From JAVBKX01 sp031553835 (GTDB taxonomy: Bacteria > Bacteroidota > Bacteroidia > Bacteroidales > Azobacteroidaceae), in NCBI GenBank assembly GCA_031553835.1, contig JAVBKX010000009.1:62001-126000 (forward strand): a stretch of DNA of 64,000 bases, given 5' to 3'. A program made the position numbers and the translations under genes. Below the pieces are notes generated by a model. The model did not search any database and was not told the DNA's origin. It saw nothing but the letters and a program-made list of their open reading frames with translations. Below, piece by piece: positions 7,875-15,929 of the stretch. Each line of letters starts with the position of its first letter. The stretch's first letter is position 1.

Positions 7875-9782
7875 CTATATTTTGGTAATTTTACCAATCT
7901 TGATTTCTGTATCAGTAATATATTTTATTATATAAAACCCACTGTTGTAGTCAGATATATTCAATTCAAAACGATTTTCACCGAATTCCATTGTCGATTT
8001 GTATTCTTTGATAAAATTTCCTTTTACATCAAATAATTGTACAATAACCGGTGAATTTTCTTTGGATGAACAGGAAACAAAGATAATATCTTTTGCCGGA
8101 TTGGGATATATGGATAATGTATTATCCGGCGATATTTTTTCTATGGCAAGCGGATCGGTGCCGGGTAACGCCAAATCTTCAAATGTATCTTTTTTTCCTA
8201 ATTTGACAGCTCTTGAAGGCTGGCTGATACAACCGGTGGTTTTATCTTTTATTTGAACTGTGTATTCAAAATTCTTTTTTGCCAATGTATAGTTTTCATT
8301 ATCAGTTGTTTTCCCATCGTTCCAAATATAGGTAAATTCGGGCATTATTTTTACAGCGGTGCTACGTCCGGATTCAAAATTTTCCGGATTCATAATCCTG
8401 ATAGTTGGTTTGGATTGTTCAATTCGTTTGCAACGTTCTTCATCGGTTTGAGCTAAATCAATGTATATCCATGTTTTACGCGATTGAATCCAATCAGATA
8501 GCCACCTGACGTGTGCGTCTCTTGTATTGAAAGTATAATTGTCACCGCTTGGTTTGTCGGAAATGCTGCCGGGATACTGCTCGGTATCGCGGGCAATGCA
8601 TCCTGCATCATTGAGTTGTTGAAGATTTTCGTTCAATACTCGTGGCAATGCTTCAAAGAGAGGCATTAGCAAGTCATAGTGTTGTGTATATTTTTCATGA
8701 TATTTTTCGTCTTTATCGACCTGGTAAAACCAGGCATATTTTCCTCTTAACCATTTTCCGTAATCGGCATTTCCGTTGGTTCCGAATGAAAGGTCAAAAT
8801 CCCAGGGCGCTGTCATTCGCATTTTATCATTCCTGTCTTTTTGAATGAATACGCTGGCGTTGAACTGATTGTCGGGTCCGTATGATAATTCATGCAGAAT
8901 TGTCCAGTCAATGAGGCTTTCTTCATCCATGTATTTTCTGAAACCGTTTTCCGGATCTTTGAATAATTCTTTGTTTTTCAGAACGGTTTCAAATTGTGTC
9001 AAATAATTTTTGATCCAATCGAGTTGGGCCTGGGTAGCATTTTTCGGTTTTGGATATTTGAACAGTAGGGGAATACCATATTGAGAAGTCTCAAACCGTG
9101 TCCATTTTTCATCGTCTTTCAATTTTCCGGGATCTCCGGCGGCTTCCAGTATATATCCTCCGGAAATGTTTGGTTCTTGCTGATCTTTAGTATTTTCCGG
9201 ATCCAATTTTTTTATTTTGATGCGGCTGTCCGATCGTTTGATTTTTTCGGTCAAGCCATATAAGCCACGATATTCATCGCCAAACCATACTTCAACAAAA
9301 CAGAAGCGCGGAACCCAGGGAAATCCTTCCATGTATGTTCCCATGTAGAGCGCCAATGGTAATCTTAGCAAACTTTTATCATGTCCTAAATTGTGCAGCA
9401 CCCATTCTTCGTCAGCAGGCATTCCCAGTACCGGAAAAGGGTTGTCTTCGCCATTTTCGGTTATTAGATCAATGCCATAAGGACGTTTGCTGATGTGCCA
9501 GGATGTATTGCCTCTGCCGTCGATGAAAATTTTTCCATTATATAATGTTTCTTCGCTGTATGTGGAAGATGCGGAATTTTTAATGACCATACGCGCTTCC
9601 AATTTTCCTTGATAGTTGTCGGTTGCTTTTTCGTTTTGAATATCCCTCCAGTTTTTTCCGTTTAACATGGTGATATGGATTTCTGCAATGCCTTTTGGTG
9701 AAAAAAGATAAGGATTTTCTTCGGCCTGTGTGAGTACGAAAGGGGCTAAGGTAATACAAAGGATGAGAACTTTGCGTTTCAT
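7875..9782 (-). CDS. CotH-type kinase protein with T9SS sorting domain
   Basis: A secreted CotH-family protein; CotH of Bacillus is an atypical protein kinase of the spore coat. Residues 1-20 are a signal peptide. The conserved CotH block GRGNTSWHISKRPYG lies at 89-103, and the metal/ATP-site motif WDFDLSFG lies at 327-334. The C-terminal region from about residue 550 is a type A T9SS sorting domain (LSIYPNPAKD start, lysine-rich last strand). It is therefore predicted to cross the outer membrane through T9SS and be released or anchored at the surface. The middle region between 460 and 540 resembles an Ig-like module. Substrate unknown. Confidence 0.88.
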   Translation of the reverse strand: MKRKVLILCITLAPFVLTQAEENPYLFSPKGIAEIHITMLNGKNWRDIQNEKATDNYQGKLEARMVIKNSASSTYSEETLYNGKIFIDGRGNTSWHISKRPYGIDLITENGEDNPFPVLGMPADEEWVLHNLGHDKSLLRLPLALYMGTYMEGFPWVPRFCFVEVWFGDEYRGLYGLTEKIKRSDSRIKIKKLDPENTKDQQEPNISGGYILEAAGDPGKLKDDEKWTRFETSQYGIPLLFKYPKPKNATQAQLDWIKNYLTQFETVLKNKELFKDPENGFRKYMDEESLIDWTILHELSYGPDNQFNASVFIQKDRNDKMRMTAPWDFDLSFGTNGNADYGKWLRGKYAWFYQVDKDEKYHEKYTQHYDLLMPLFEALPRVLNENLQQLNDAGCIARDTEQYPGSISDKPSGDNYTFNTRDAHVRWLSDWIQSRKTWIYIDLAQTDEERCKRIEQSKPTIRIMNPENFESGRSTAVKIMPEFTYIWNDGKTTDNENYTLAKKNFEYTVQIKDKTTGCISQPSRAVKLGKKDTFEDLALPGTDPLAIEKISPDNTLSIYPNPAKDIIFVSCSSKENSPVIVQLFDVKGNFIKEYKSTMEFGENRFELNISDYNSGFYIIKYITDTEIKIGKITKI

Positions 9783-9928
9783 GGAAATTTTCTTTTAAGT
9801 GATAATAAAATAGTAATTGGCAAAAGTATGAATAATTTTTGACAAGTCAATGATTTTATTCCTTTTTAATCAGGCACTTACGTTGTGTTTTTGTATTTTT
9901 TAGGATTTTAATTTTCATTCTTTTTGTG

Positions 9929-9960
9929 TTTGATTATCGGTAAGATTTTTTGTATATTTG
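9929..9960 (+). promoter_or_regulatory. Bacteroidota-type promoter for DUF4230 gene
   Basis: TTTG at 9929-9932 and TATATTTG at 9953-9960 are spaced by 20 nt, matching the TTTG/TAnnTTTG consensus of the primary sigma factor in Bacteroidota. The start codon follows 33 nt after the -7 box. Confidence 0.6.
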
Positions 9961-9993
9961 AAGCGAGAATCAGGACATTAACACATTTTTATT

Positions 9994-10560
9994 ATGAAAT
10001 CAATAGTACGTTTGTTGTTGTTTTTATTTCTTCTTATTGTTCTTTTCTTTGGGATTTGGGTATTTTTAAAATTCCAAAACGAAGAGAGAAATTTTGTTTC
10101 AACTCATCAGGAAGTGGTTGAAAAAATAGAAGCTATCGGTAGATTGGAACTGGTGCGGATGAATGTCCGTGATGTGATGGAACATAAACTGGTGAGGCAA
10201 TGGCTGCCTAATGCCAGCGCCTTGTTGATTATTAACGGTGAAGCGGCAGGTTGCATTGATTTTCAAAAAATGAAACCGGAAGATATTGTGATTGAAAAAG
10301 ATGCAATTAAAATCAAATTGCCGCAACCGGAACTTTGTTATTGCAAAATCAATCATGAAAAGTCGCGGGTGTATGAGACCAAATACGATTATTTTGTGAC
10401 GGCCGATCTGGTTGATAATGCTTATCAGGAAGCTGAAAAGCAATTGCGAAAAACAGTCCTTGAATCAGGGATATTGGATCAGACAAAACAAAATGCAACG
10501 CTTTTCCTCAAACCGTTTTTTGAAACGTTGGGATATAAGTCGGTTGAAATTTCGTTCTGA
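9994..10560 (+). CDS. DUF4230 domain-containing membrane-anchored protein
   Basis: A 188-aa protein with one N-terminal transmembrane helix (about residues 5-26) and a periplasmic domain of the DUF4230 family. Family-like features are the central GEAAGCIDFQKMKPEDI stretch (a steroid-like conserved 'G.v..GiDl..l' pattern), the LPQPELCYCKINHEKSRVYE segment and the C-terminal helix ending in LKPFFETLGYKSVEISF. Function is unknown. It is monocistronic and converges on the ABC-F gene. Confidence 0.8.
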   Translation: MKSIVRLLLFLFLLIVLFFGIWVFLKFQNEERNFVSTHQEVVEKIEAIGRLELVRMNVRDVMEHKLVRQWLPNASALLIINGEAAGCIDFQKMKPEDIVIEKDAIKIKLPQPELCYCKINHEKSRVYETKYDYFVTADLVDNAYQEAEKQLRKTVLESGILDQTKQNATLFLKPFFETLGYKSVEISF

Positions 10561-10571
10561 ATTTATTGTTT

Positions 10572-12185
10572 TTATTTGTACAGCTTTTTCCTCAATTCTT
10601 TGATGTCATCCGAAGTAATATAGTCATCGTAATCCATAATTTTATCGATAATTCCGTTGGGAGTCAATTCGATAACGCGATTACAAACGGTTTGGATAAA
10701 TTCGTGGTCGTGGCTCGACATGAGGATATTTCCCTTGAAATTCTTCAATGTATTGTTGAAAGCCTGGATGGATTCCAAATCCAGGTGATTGGCAGGAGAA
10801 TCTAAAATCATGCAATTGGCGTTCTTCAGCATCATCCGTGCAATCATACAACGCATTTTTTCGCCTCCTGAGAGTACGCTGGCTTTTTTGAGTACTTCTT
10901 CCCCGGAAAATAACATTTTGCCCAAATAACCCTTTAAATAGACTTCATGTGTATCTTCCGAAAATTGAGCAATCCAGTCAACCAAATTCATATCTGTATC
11001 AAAAAATGCAGAATTATCGAGTGGCAGATAGGCCGTAGTGATGGTTTGTCCCCATTCAAAAGTACCTTCGTCGGCTTTTTGTTCATCGTTGATGATTTGG
11101 AAAAATGCGGTCATCGCTCGTGGATCGCGCGACAGAAAAATGATTTTGTCGTCTTTCTCGATGTTAAACGATACGCTTTTAAAAAGTATATCTCCTTCAA
11201 TACTGGCCGAAAGTCCGTTCACTTCCAGAATTTTATTTCCCGTTTCGCGGGAAGGCGTAAAAATGATTCCCGGATATTTGCGAGAAGAAGGTTGAATTTC
11301 CTCAATATTGAGTTTTTCAATCATCTTTTTACGGCTCGTGGTTTGCTTAGATTTAGCCACATTGGCGCTGAACCGGCGGATGAATTCTTCCAATTCTTTC
11401 TTCTTTTCTTCGGCTTTTTTATTTTGTTGTTGTTGTTGACGCAGAGCCAATTGACTGGATTCGTACCAGAAACTGTAGTTTCCGGAAAATAATTTGATAT
11501 CTCCATAATCAATGTCAACGGTGTGTGTACAAACCGAATCCAAAAAGTGCCGGTCGTGCGAAACGACAAGAACCGTATTTTCAAATTCGGAGAGATAATT
11601 TTCGAGCCACATCACCGTTTCAATATCCAGGTCGTTGGTTGGTTCGTCAAGCAATAAGTTGTCGGGTTTCCCAAATAAAGCCTGCGCCAATAAGATACGT
11701 ACTTTTTCTTTTCCGCCTATATCTTTCATGGTCATGTAGTGCATATCTTCTTTGATGCCCAATCCGCTTAGCAAATTGGCGGCATCGCTTTCGGCATTCC
11801 AGCCTTCGAGTTCGGCGAATTTTTCTTCCAATTCAGCGGCTCTTACTCCATCAGCATCGCTGAAATCGGCTTTGGTATATAAAGCGTCTTTTTCTTTTGT
11901 AATGTTCCAAAGCACAGTGTGTCCTTGCAATACTGTATCCATAACAGTAAATTCATCGTATGCAAAGTGATCCTGGCGTAATACGGAAAGCCGTTCGCCT
12001 GGTCCAAAGCTGATAGATCCTGTGCTTGGATCCAAATCTCCGCTTAATGCTCGTAAAAATGTGGATTTACCGGCTCCGTTGGCTCCGATAATGCCATAGC
12101 AATTTCCGGGAGTGAATTTTAAATTAACATCTTGAAATAGAACTCTTTTTCCAAATTGAATAGCTAAATTGCTGACTGTAATCAT
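10572..12185 (-). CDS. ABC-F family ATP-binding protein (YbiT/Uup-like)
   Basis: A soluble tandem-ABC protein of the ribosome-associated ABC-F group. The first domain has Walker A GANGAGKST at residues 34-42 and Walker B NLLLDEPTNDLD. The linker between domains is rich in Gln/Lys/Glu, as expected of the P-site tRNA interaction motif. The second domain has a clear signature (LSGGEKMRCMIARMML), but its Walker A is degenerate (FLSRDPRAMTA) and its Walker B reads ILDSPANHLD, with Ser in place of the catalytic Glu. The second site is therefore probably ATP-inactive. 537 aa is normal for YbiT-like members. Confidence 0.9.
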   Translation of the reverse strand: MITVSNLAIQFGKRVLFQDVNLKFTPGNCYGIIGANGAGKSTFLRALSGDLDPSTGSISFGPGERLSVLRQDHFAYDEFTVMDTVLQGHTVLWNITKEKDALYTKADFSDADGVRAAELEEKFAELEGWNAESDAANLLSGLGIKEDMHYMTMKDIGGKEKVRILLAQALFGKPDNLLLDEPTNDLDIETVMWLENYLSEFENTVLVVSHDRHFLDSVCTHTVDIDYGDIKLFSGNYSFWYESSQLALRQQQQQNKKAEEKKKELEEFIRRFSANVAKSKQTTSRKKMIEKLNIEEIQPSSRKYPGIIFTPSRETGNKILEVNGLSASIEGDILFKSVSFNIEKDDKIIFLSRDPRAMTAFFQIINDEQKADEGTFEWGQTITTAYLPLDNSAFFDTDMNLVDWIAQFSEDTHEVYLKGYLGKMLFSGEEVLKKASVLSGGEKMRCMIARMMLKNANCMILDSPANHLDLESIQAFNNTLKNFKGNILMSSHDHEFIQTVCNRVIELTPNGIIDKIMDYDDYITSDDIKELRKKLYK

Positions 12186-12193
12186 GTTTTTTT

Positions 12194-12269
12194 AATTGAG
12201 AGTGGAGAGTGGAGAATAGAGAATTCAAAAAACGTTTTCAATTCTCTATTCTCTACTCTCTATTATTTT
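12194..12269. repeat. GAGAGTGGAGA-type hairpin repeat, copy 1
   Basis: Between the ABC-F start and the zinc-ribbon gene, the left arm (12194-12225) carries GAGAGTGGAGAGTGGAGAA and pairs with the right arm (12240-12269), which reads AATTCTCTATTCTCTACTC. More than 20 bp match, counting G:T pairs, around a 14-nt loop. The same heptad-based hairpin occurs inside the cobalamin riboswitch at 59154-59237. Confidence 0.7.
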
Positions 12270-12388
12270 AAGGGTGCAAAGGTACGGATTTATCTTTCAT
12301 TTTTTATGTTTTTATAACTTCAAATCTCATGTTGTTTGATTGATATTCTGTATATTTGTGTGGTTATTAACTTTGTAAACAGTTTATT

Positions 12389-12664
12389 ATGAACACATTA
12401 TTATGCCAAAGTTGCGGTATGCCGCTGACTGATCCTGAACAATATGGAACGAACAAAGATCTTTCGGTGAATAGGGAATACTGTTGTTATTGTTATACCG
12501 AAGGAATTTTTAATGAAGACTGCACGATGGATGAAATGATTGATCATTGCATTCAGTTTTTGGAAGAATTTAATAAAGACAGTGGACAAAATTTGACTAA
12601 AGAAGAAGCGATTACTCAAATGCGACAATTTTTTCCGACTTTAAAACGTTGGGCAAAAAATTGA
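12389..12664 (+). CDS. Putative zinc-ribbon domain protein
   Basis: A 91-aa protein with N-terminal cysteines CQSCGMPL (residues 5-12) and CCYCY around residues 32-36, a four-Cys arrangement typical of the PF12674 putative zinc-ribbon family. The rest is an acidic helix (CTMDEMIDHCIQFLEEF) ending in a basic tail. Members are small stand-alone proteins of unknown role found in many anaerobes. A TATATTTG box at 12351-12358 fits a promoter. It converges with thiN, with 2 nt between stop codons. Confidence 0.82.
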   Translation: MNTLLCQSCGMPLTDPEQYGTNKDLSVNREYCCYCYTEGIFNEDCTMDEMIDHCIQFLEEFNKDSGQNLTKEEAITQMRQFFPTLKRWAKN

Positions 12665-12666
12665 TT

Positions 12667-13314
12667 CTATAGTTTGGGTTGATATTCCCTGAAAACCAAC
12701 ACTTTTCCCTGATCGATTTTTATTTCGAAATTATTATCGATAGTTTCGTTTAATGTCCCTTGCCACCACGATTGCAACGGCCTTTTATTGAGAGGATATC
12801 GAAGGTTGTTTGTTGTGAAACGAGTTTCAGGCGTAAGGCTGAAAATGGAAATTTGTTGCCCTTCAAAACTCTCAAATACGGTTGAAGTGGCGATTGGTAC
12901 AAATACTCCATAATCGGTTAGTAGTTGCACTTTTATTATTTGGCTGTAATCGGCTAATAATGAGATATTTGCCAAGCTGTGATCTTCTCGTTTTCCGGTG
13001 GCGCCAAGTATCGTGATTTCTTTCCAACCGTTTTCTGCACAAAAGTGAATTGCTTTTGTTAAGTCGTTAGTTTCCTGGTCGGGATTGTGTTGTAAAATAT
13101 CGGCATATTTTGCTTTTAATGAGTCGGATAAGCTATCCAAGTCTCCCACAATGTAATTTGGTTCTAAGCCAAAAATCAATAAATTTTCGGTAGCGCCATC
13201 GCAACAAATTATTCTTTCTGCATTTTTTAAAAATGACAAAGGAATATCATGTGAAGGAAAAGCTCCATTGGCTAATACTATCGTTTTGAAATTTTGTATA
13301 ATGGGAATCATCAT
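12667..13314 (-). CDS. thiN: Thiamine pyrophosphokinase
   Basis: Converts thiamine to thiamine diphosphate with ATP. Start set at 13314: an ATG that overlaps the pnuC stop codon as ATGA, giving a 215-aa protein. An upstream in-frame start would add 46 residues that merely read through pnuC. Family motifs are ICCDGATENLL, YIVGDLDSLSD, ETNDLTKAIHFC and ILGATGKREDHSLANI. Together with the transporter upstream it forms a thiamine salvage pair: uptake then phosphorylation. Confidence 0.93.
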   Translation of the reverse strand: MMIPIIQNFKTIVLANGAFPSHDIPLSFLKNAERIICCDGATENLLIFGLEPNYIVGDLDSLSDSLKAKYADILQHNPDQETNDLTKAIHFCAENGWKEITILGATGKREDHSLANISLLADYSQIIKVQLLTDYGVFVPIATSTVFESFEGQQISIFSLTPETRFTTNNLRYPLNKRPLQSWWQGTLNETIDNNFEIKIDQGKVLVFREYQPKL

Positions 13315-13895
13315 TGTTGTGTTTTCAGTAATTTTTTCCATTCGATTAATCCTATTATCGACATGATGCAATAAACTACAAATAGAATACTGCTTGCATA
13401 AAGTTTTTGGTAAAAACACAGTCCGATAGAGAGAAAATCTGCAAAAATCCATACATACCAGTTTTCTACTATTTTGTGAGCTACCATCCAGGTTGCAGCA
13501 ATGCTTAAGGCCGCAACGAAAGCATCGGGGCAGGGGACAGGAGAATCTGTAAAATTTTTTAATATGTAAGCAATAATGCCGGTTAATGCGATAGTAATTA
13601 CACTTAATATTATTATTGTTTTAGTATTTATATTGGTTGTTTTTATTTCTTTATTTTTTTTGTTTTTCAGAAATTTCCAACAATACAATCCATAAAATCC
13701 CATAAGCACATAATAAAAATTTAATCCCATTTGTGCATATATTTTGCTTTGAAAAAAGATGTAAACATAAAAGGAAGAACTGATAATTCCAACGATCCAC
13801 ATGGTCCATTTTTGCTTGATTTCCAGCAAAATATAGATAAATGCCAGAACGACTCCGATGATTTCAATATAATTTTCCTGAATCCAGTTGCTCAT
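13311..13895 (-). CDS. PnuC/PnuT-family vitamin transporter, probably thiamine
   Basis: A 194-aa seven-helix facilitator of the PnuC (SWEET-like fold) family. It has the typical N-terminal IGVVLAFIYILLEIKQK, repeated Trp residues in WTMWIVGIISS and WYVWIFADFLSIGLCFYQ, and a C-terminal WKKLL. The gene overlaps thiN by 4 nt and fic by 4 nt. Because PnuT homologues in Bacteroidota sit beside thiN, thiamine is the likely substrate rather than nicotinamide riboside, but this rests on context. Confidence 0.88.
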   Translation of the reverse strand: MSNWIQENYIEIIGVVLAFIYILLEIKQKWTMWIVGIISSSFYVYIFFQSKIYAQMGLNFYYVLMGFYGLYCWKFLKNKKNKEIKTTNINTKTIIILSVITIALTGIIAYILKNFTDSPVPCPDAFVAALSIAATWMVAHKIVENWYVWIFADFLSIGLCFYQKLYASSILFVVYCIMSIIGLIEWKKLLKTQQ

Positions 13896-15013
13896 TGTTT
13901 TATTGTGGGATTTACAGTTATAATTGGGTCGACTTTTGGGAATGTATGTTTTTCTGTTGCAAAAAGCTCGAATAATGGTTGATTGACATAGTAGTTATAC
14001 TTTCCAATCTTTTCTTTTTTCAAAAATCCTTTTATCGAAAGTTCATCGAGATATTTTGCCGCTGTAGGGCGGCTGATACTTAAATCCTGCATCATAAAAT
14101 CTATTTTAGTATATGGATGTTTAAATAGATTGTTTAGTAAATCCTGACTGTAAAAAGGAAATTGTTCGCGGATGTTGTGTTTATATTGTTGCATTAAATT
14201 TTTTATATCCCGGATTAAACCGATTGTTTCTATTGAGATTTTTTCGATGCCATCCAGTATGAAAATTACCCATTCTTCCCATGTTTCATTTTCTCTAATG
14301 GCTTGTAAATGCCGGTAGTATTCGGCTTTATTCCTTATAATATAGCGGCTTAAATATAAGACCGGAATTTCTAATAAATCGCTCAGAACCAAGTATAAGA
14401 TATTGATTACACGTCCTGTTCTTCCATTTCCATCATAAAATGGGTGGATGCTTTCAAATTGGAAGTGAATGATAGCCATTTTAATTAATGGGTCAAGGTC
14501 GGATAATGATTCGTCATTGATAAATGCCTCCAAGTTGGTCATCAGCTTTACAATTTCGTCATAATCCTGAGGTGGCATATAGACAGTTTCTCCTGTCAAT
14601 TGATTTTTGAGTGCTGTTCCCGGAAGTTTGCGGAATCCGGCATCATTTTTTTTCAGCTTTTCCTGAATTTTCAGAATATCTTTATTTGTCAGCATTTTTG
14701 TTTGTTTCACGATTTCAAAGCCACAGACAAGTGCTTCAACATAGGATGCAACTTCTTTCATGGCAGGACTTTTGAAATCATCTTCAAACAGTTGCGATTT
14801 GAACATTTCATCATGAGTTGTAATGATATTTTCAATGGCAGAGCTGTCTTTTGCTTCTTGAAGGGCAAGTGTATTGATTAATATGGCATGGTTGGGAATT
14901 GTATCGGTAATTCCTTTTAATTCAGCGAGTCTTCTATGGGCTGTTGCAACTTTTTTGAGAATATTTTTTGTTTCAAAGTCGAAATCAAAAGGTAATAATT
15001 TTAAATTTTCCAT
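13892..15013 (-). CDS. Fic-domain AMP-transferase-like protein with winged-helix C terminus
   Basis: A 373-aa class II Fic protein. The catalytic motif HPFYDGNGRTGR is complete at residues 190-201, so nucleotide transfer (usually AMPylation) is likely. The inhibitory-helix motif (S/T)xxxE(G/N) appears as SSAIEN at 57-62, within a Fic N-terminal domain, so the enzyme is probably autoinhibited. Residues 290-360 resemble a winged helix (DFMMQDLSISRPTAAKYLDEL, recognition helix type). Its stop overlaps the pnuC start as ATGA. Four spaced palindromes lie immediately upstream. The target is unknown. Confidence 0.92.
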   Translation of the reverse strand: MENLKLLPFDFDFETKNILKKVATAHRRLAELKGITDTIPNHAILINTLALQEAKDSSAIENIITTHDEMFKSQLFEDDFKSPAMKEVASYVEALVCGFEIVKQTKMLTNKDILKIQEKLKKNDAGFRKLPGTALKNQLTGETVYMPPQDYDEIVKLMTNLEAFINDESLSDLDPLIKMAIIHFQFESIHPFYDGNGRTGRVINILYLVLSDLLEIPVLYLSRYIIRNKAEYYRHLQAIRENETWEEWVIFILDGIEKISIETIGLIRDIKNLMQQYKHNIREQFPFYSQDLLNNLFKHPYTKIDFMMQDLSISRPTAAKYLDELSIKGFLKKEKIGKYNYYVNQPLFELFATEKHTFPKVDPIITVNPTIKQ

Positions 15014-15032
15014 ACAGAAGCTTTTTTGTGCA

Positions 15033-15182
15033 TGTAAAGTAAATCAAAATTTGTTTATGTATCAATATTCTCATGTAAAAGAAATACGATTTTTTTTATA
15101 TGAACCTATTCTCATGTAAAAAGAATGCGATTTTTTTTACATATAAATGATTTTGTAAAAAGAAAATGCGATTATTTTTACA
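15033..15182. promoter_or_regulatory. Four regularly spaced TGTAAA palindromes upstream of fic
   Basis: Units begin at 15033, 15074, 15115 and 15154, a period of 41, 41 and 39 bp. Unit 3 is a perfect 9-bp inverted repeat, ATGTAAAAA (15114-15122) and TTTTTACAT (15134-15142). Unit 4 pairs TGTAAAAA (15154-15161) with TTTTTACA (15175-15182) and overlaps the stop of the HAD gene. Unit 2 is 8/9 matched and unit 1 is degenerate. Units 2-4 share the core GAA(A/T)(A/G)CGATT. They look like operators for a dimeric regulator, possibly Fic itself. Confidence 0.6.
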
Positions 15183-15849
15183 CGAATTTGTCTTGATTAA
15201 ATAATGACAATAAATCTGTAGGAAAATCGATAATCATTTTTGCTCCCCCTTCCTGCAATTCCTGCCGGGTTCTGAATCCCCAGGTTACTCCTACAGAAAA
15301 CATACCGGAAGCATTGGCTGTTTTCATGTCGATATTTGTGTCTCCTAAATATAAGAATTTTTCAGTATTTATATTCAATTGTTTTGAAATATAAAGAGCT
15401 GCATTTGGAGCCGGTTTTCGGGGAAAATTTTCGGTTGCTCCCAGGATGATATCAAAATGCCATTGGGAAAGCAATCTGTTACAGATTTTTTTTGTGATTT
15501 CATCTGCTTTGTTAGAAAGCACGGCAAGTTTCATCTTATTGAGAACCAGAAAATCCAACAATTCGCTGATTCCGTTGTATAAATGAGTCTTATCTGCATA
15601 ATGTTTTCCATATTCTTCCATCATGGCGGATAAACAATGAGTTGCTTTTTCTTCTGTTTTTTCTCCTTCCGGTAAGCAATTATATACCAGGTTTTTAAGT
15701 CCATTTCCTACAAAATATTTATAGGCTTCGTAGCTGTAAGTCGGATATCCAAACCGGAGTAAGATATTGTTCATCGAATCGGCAATATCTGTCAACGAAT
15801 CCACTAATGTTCCGTCTAAATCAAAAATAACTGCTTGATAATTTTTCAT
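15178..15849 (-). CDS. HAD-superfamily hydrolase, phosphoglycolate phosphatase-like
   Basis: Start set at 15849, giving MKNYQAVIFDLDGTLVDS, the standard opening of this family; an ATG 24 nt upstream is also possible. Motif I is DLDGTLVDS. Motif II is the Ser/Asn in LAVLSNKADE. Motif III is the Lys in PRKPAPNAAL. Motif IV is FLYLGDTNIDMKTANASG. The cap is the helical C1 type. It is similar to Gph/PGP enzymes, but substrate within this broad group cannot be assigned. The 3' end overlaps the palindrome array that precedes fic. Confidence 0.88.
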   Translation of the reverse strand: MKNYQAVIFDLDGTLVDSLTDIADSMNNILLRFGYPTYSYEAYKYFVGNGLKNLVYNCLPEGEKTEEKATHCLSAMMEEYGKHYADKTHLYNGISELLDFLVLNKMKLAVLSNKADEITKKICNRLLSQWHFDIILGATENFPRKPAPNAALYISKQLNINTEKFLYLGDTNIDMKTANASGMFSVGVTWGFRTRQELQEGGAKMIIDFPTDLLSLFNQDKFV

Positions 15850-15929
15850 TGCTAATTTTTTCAAGGAAACCACAAAATTATATTATTTTTGTCAGTCAGA
15901 GAAATCTTTAATTTTTATTTTGTAATCTT

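Noticed and set aside
10947..11492. 181-aa open frame opposite the ABC-F gene
   Set aside because: It lies wholly antisense to a clear ABC-F gene and its translation is Phe/Arg-rich low-information sequence.
13315..13452. 46-residue N-terminal extension of ThiN
   Set aside because: It reads through pnuC in another frame, while an ATGA-overlapping start gives the normal family N terminus.
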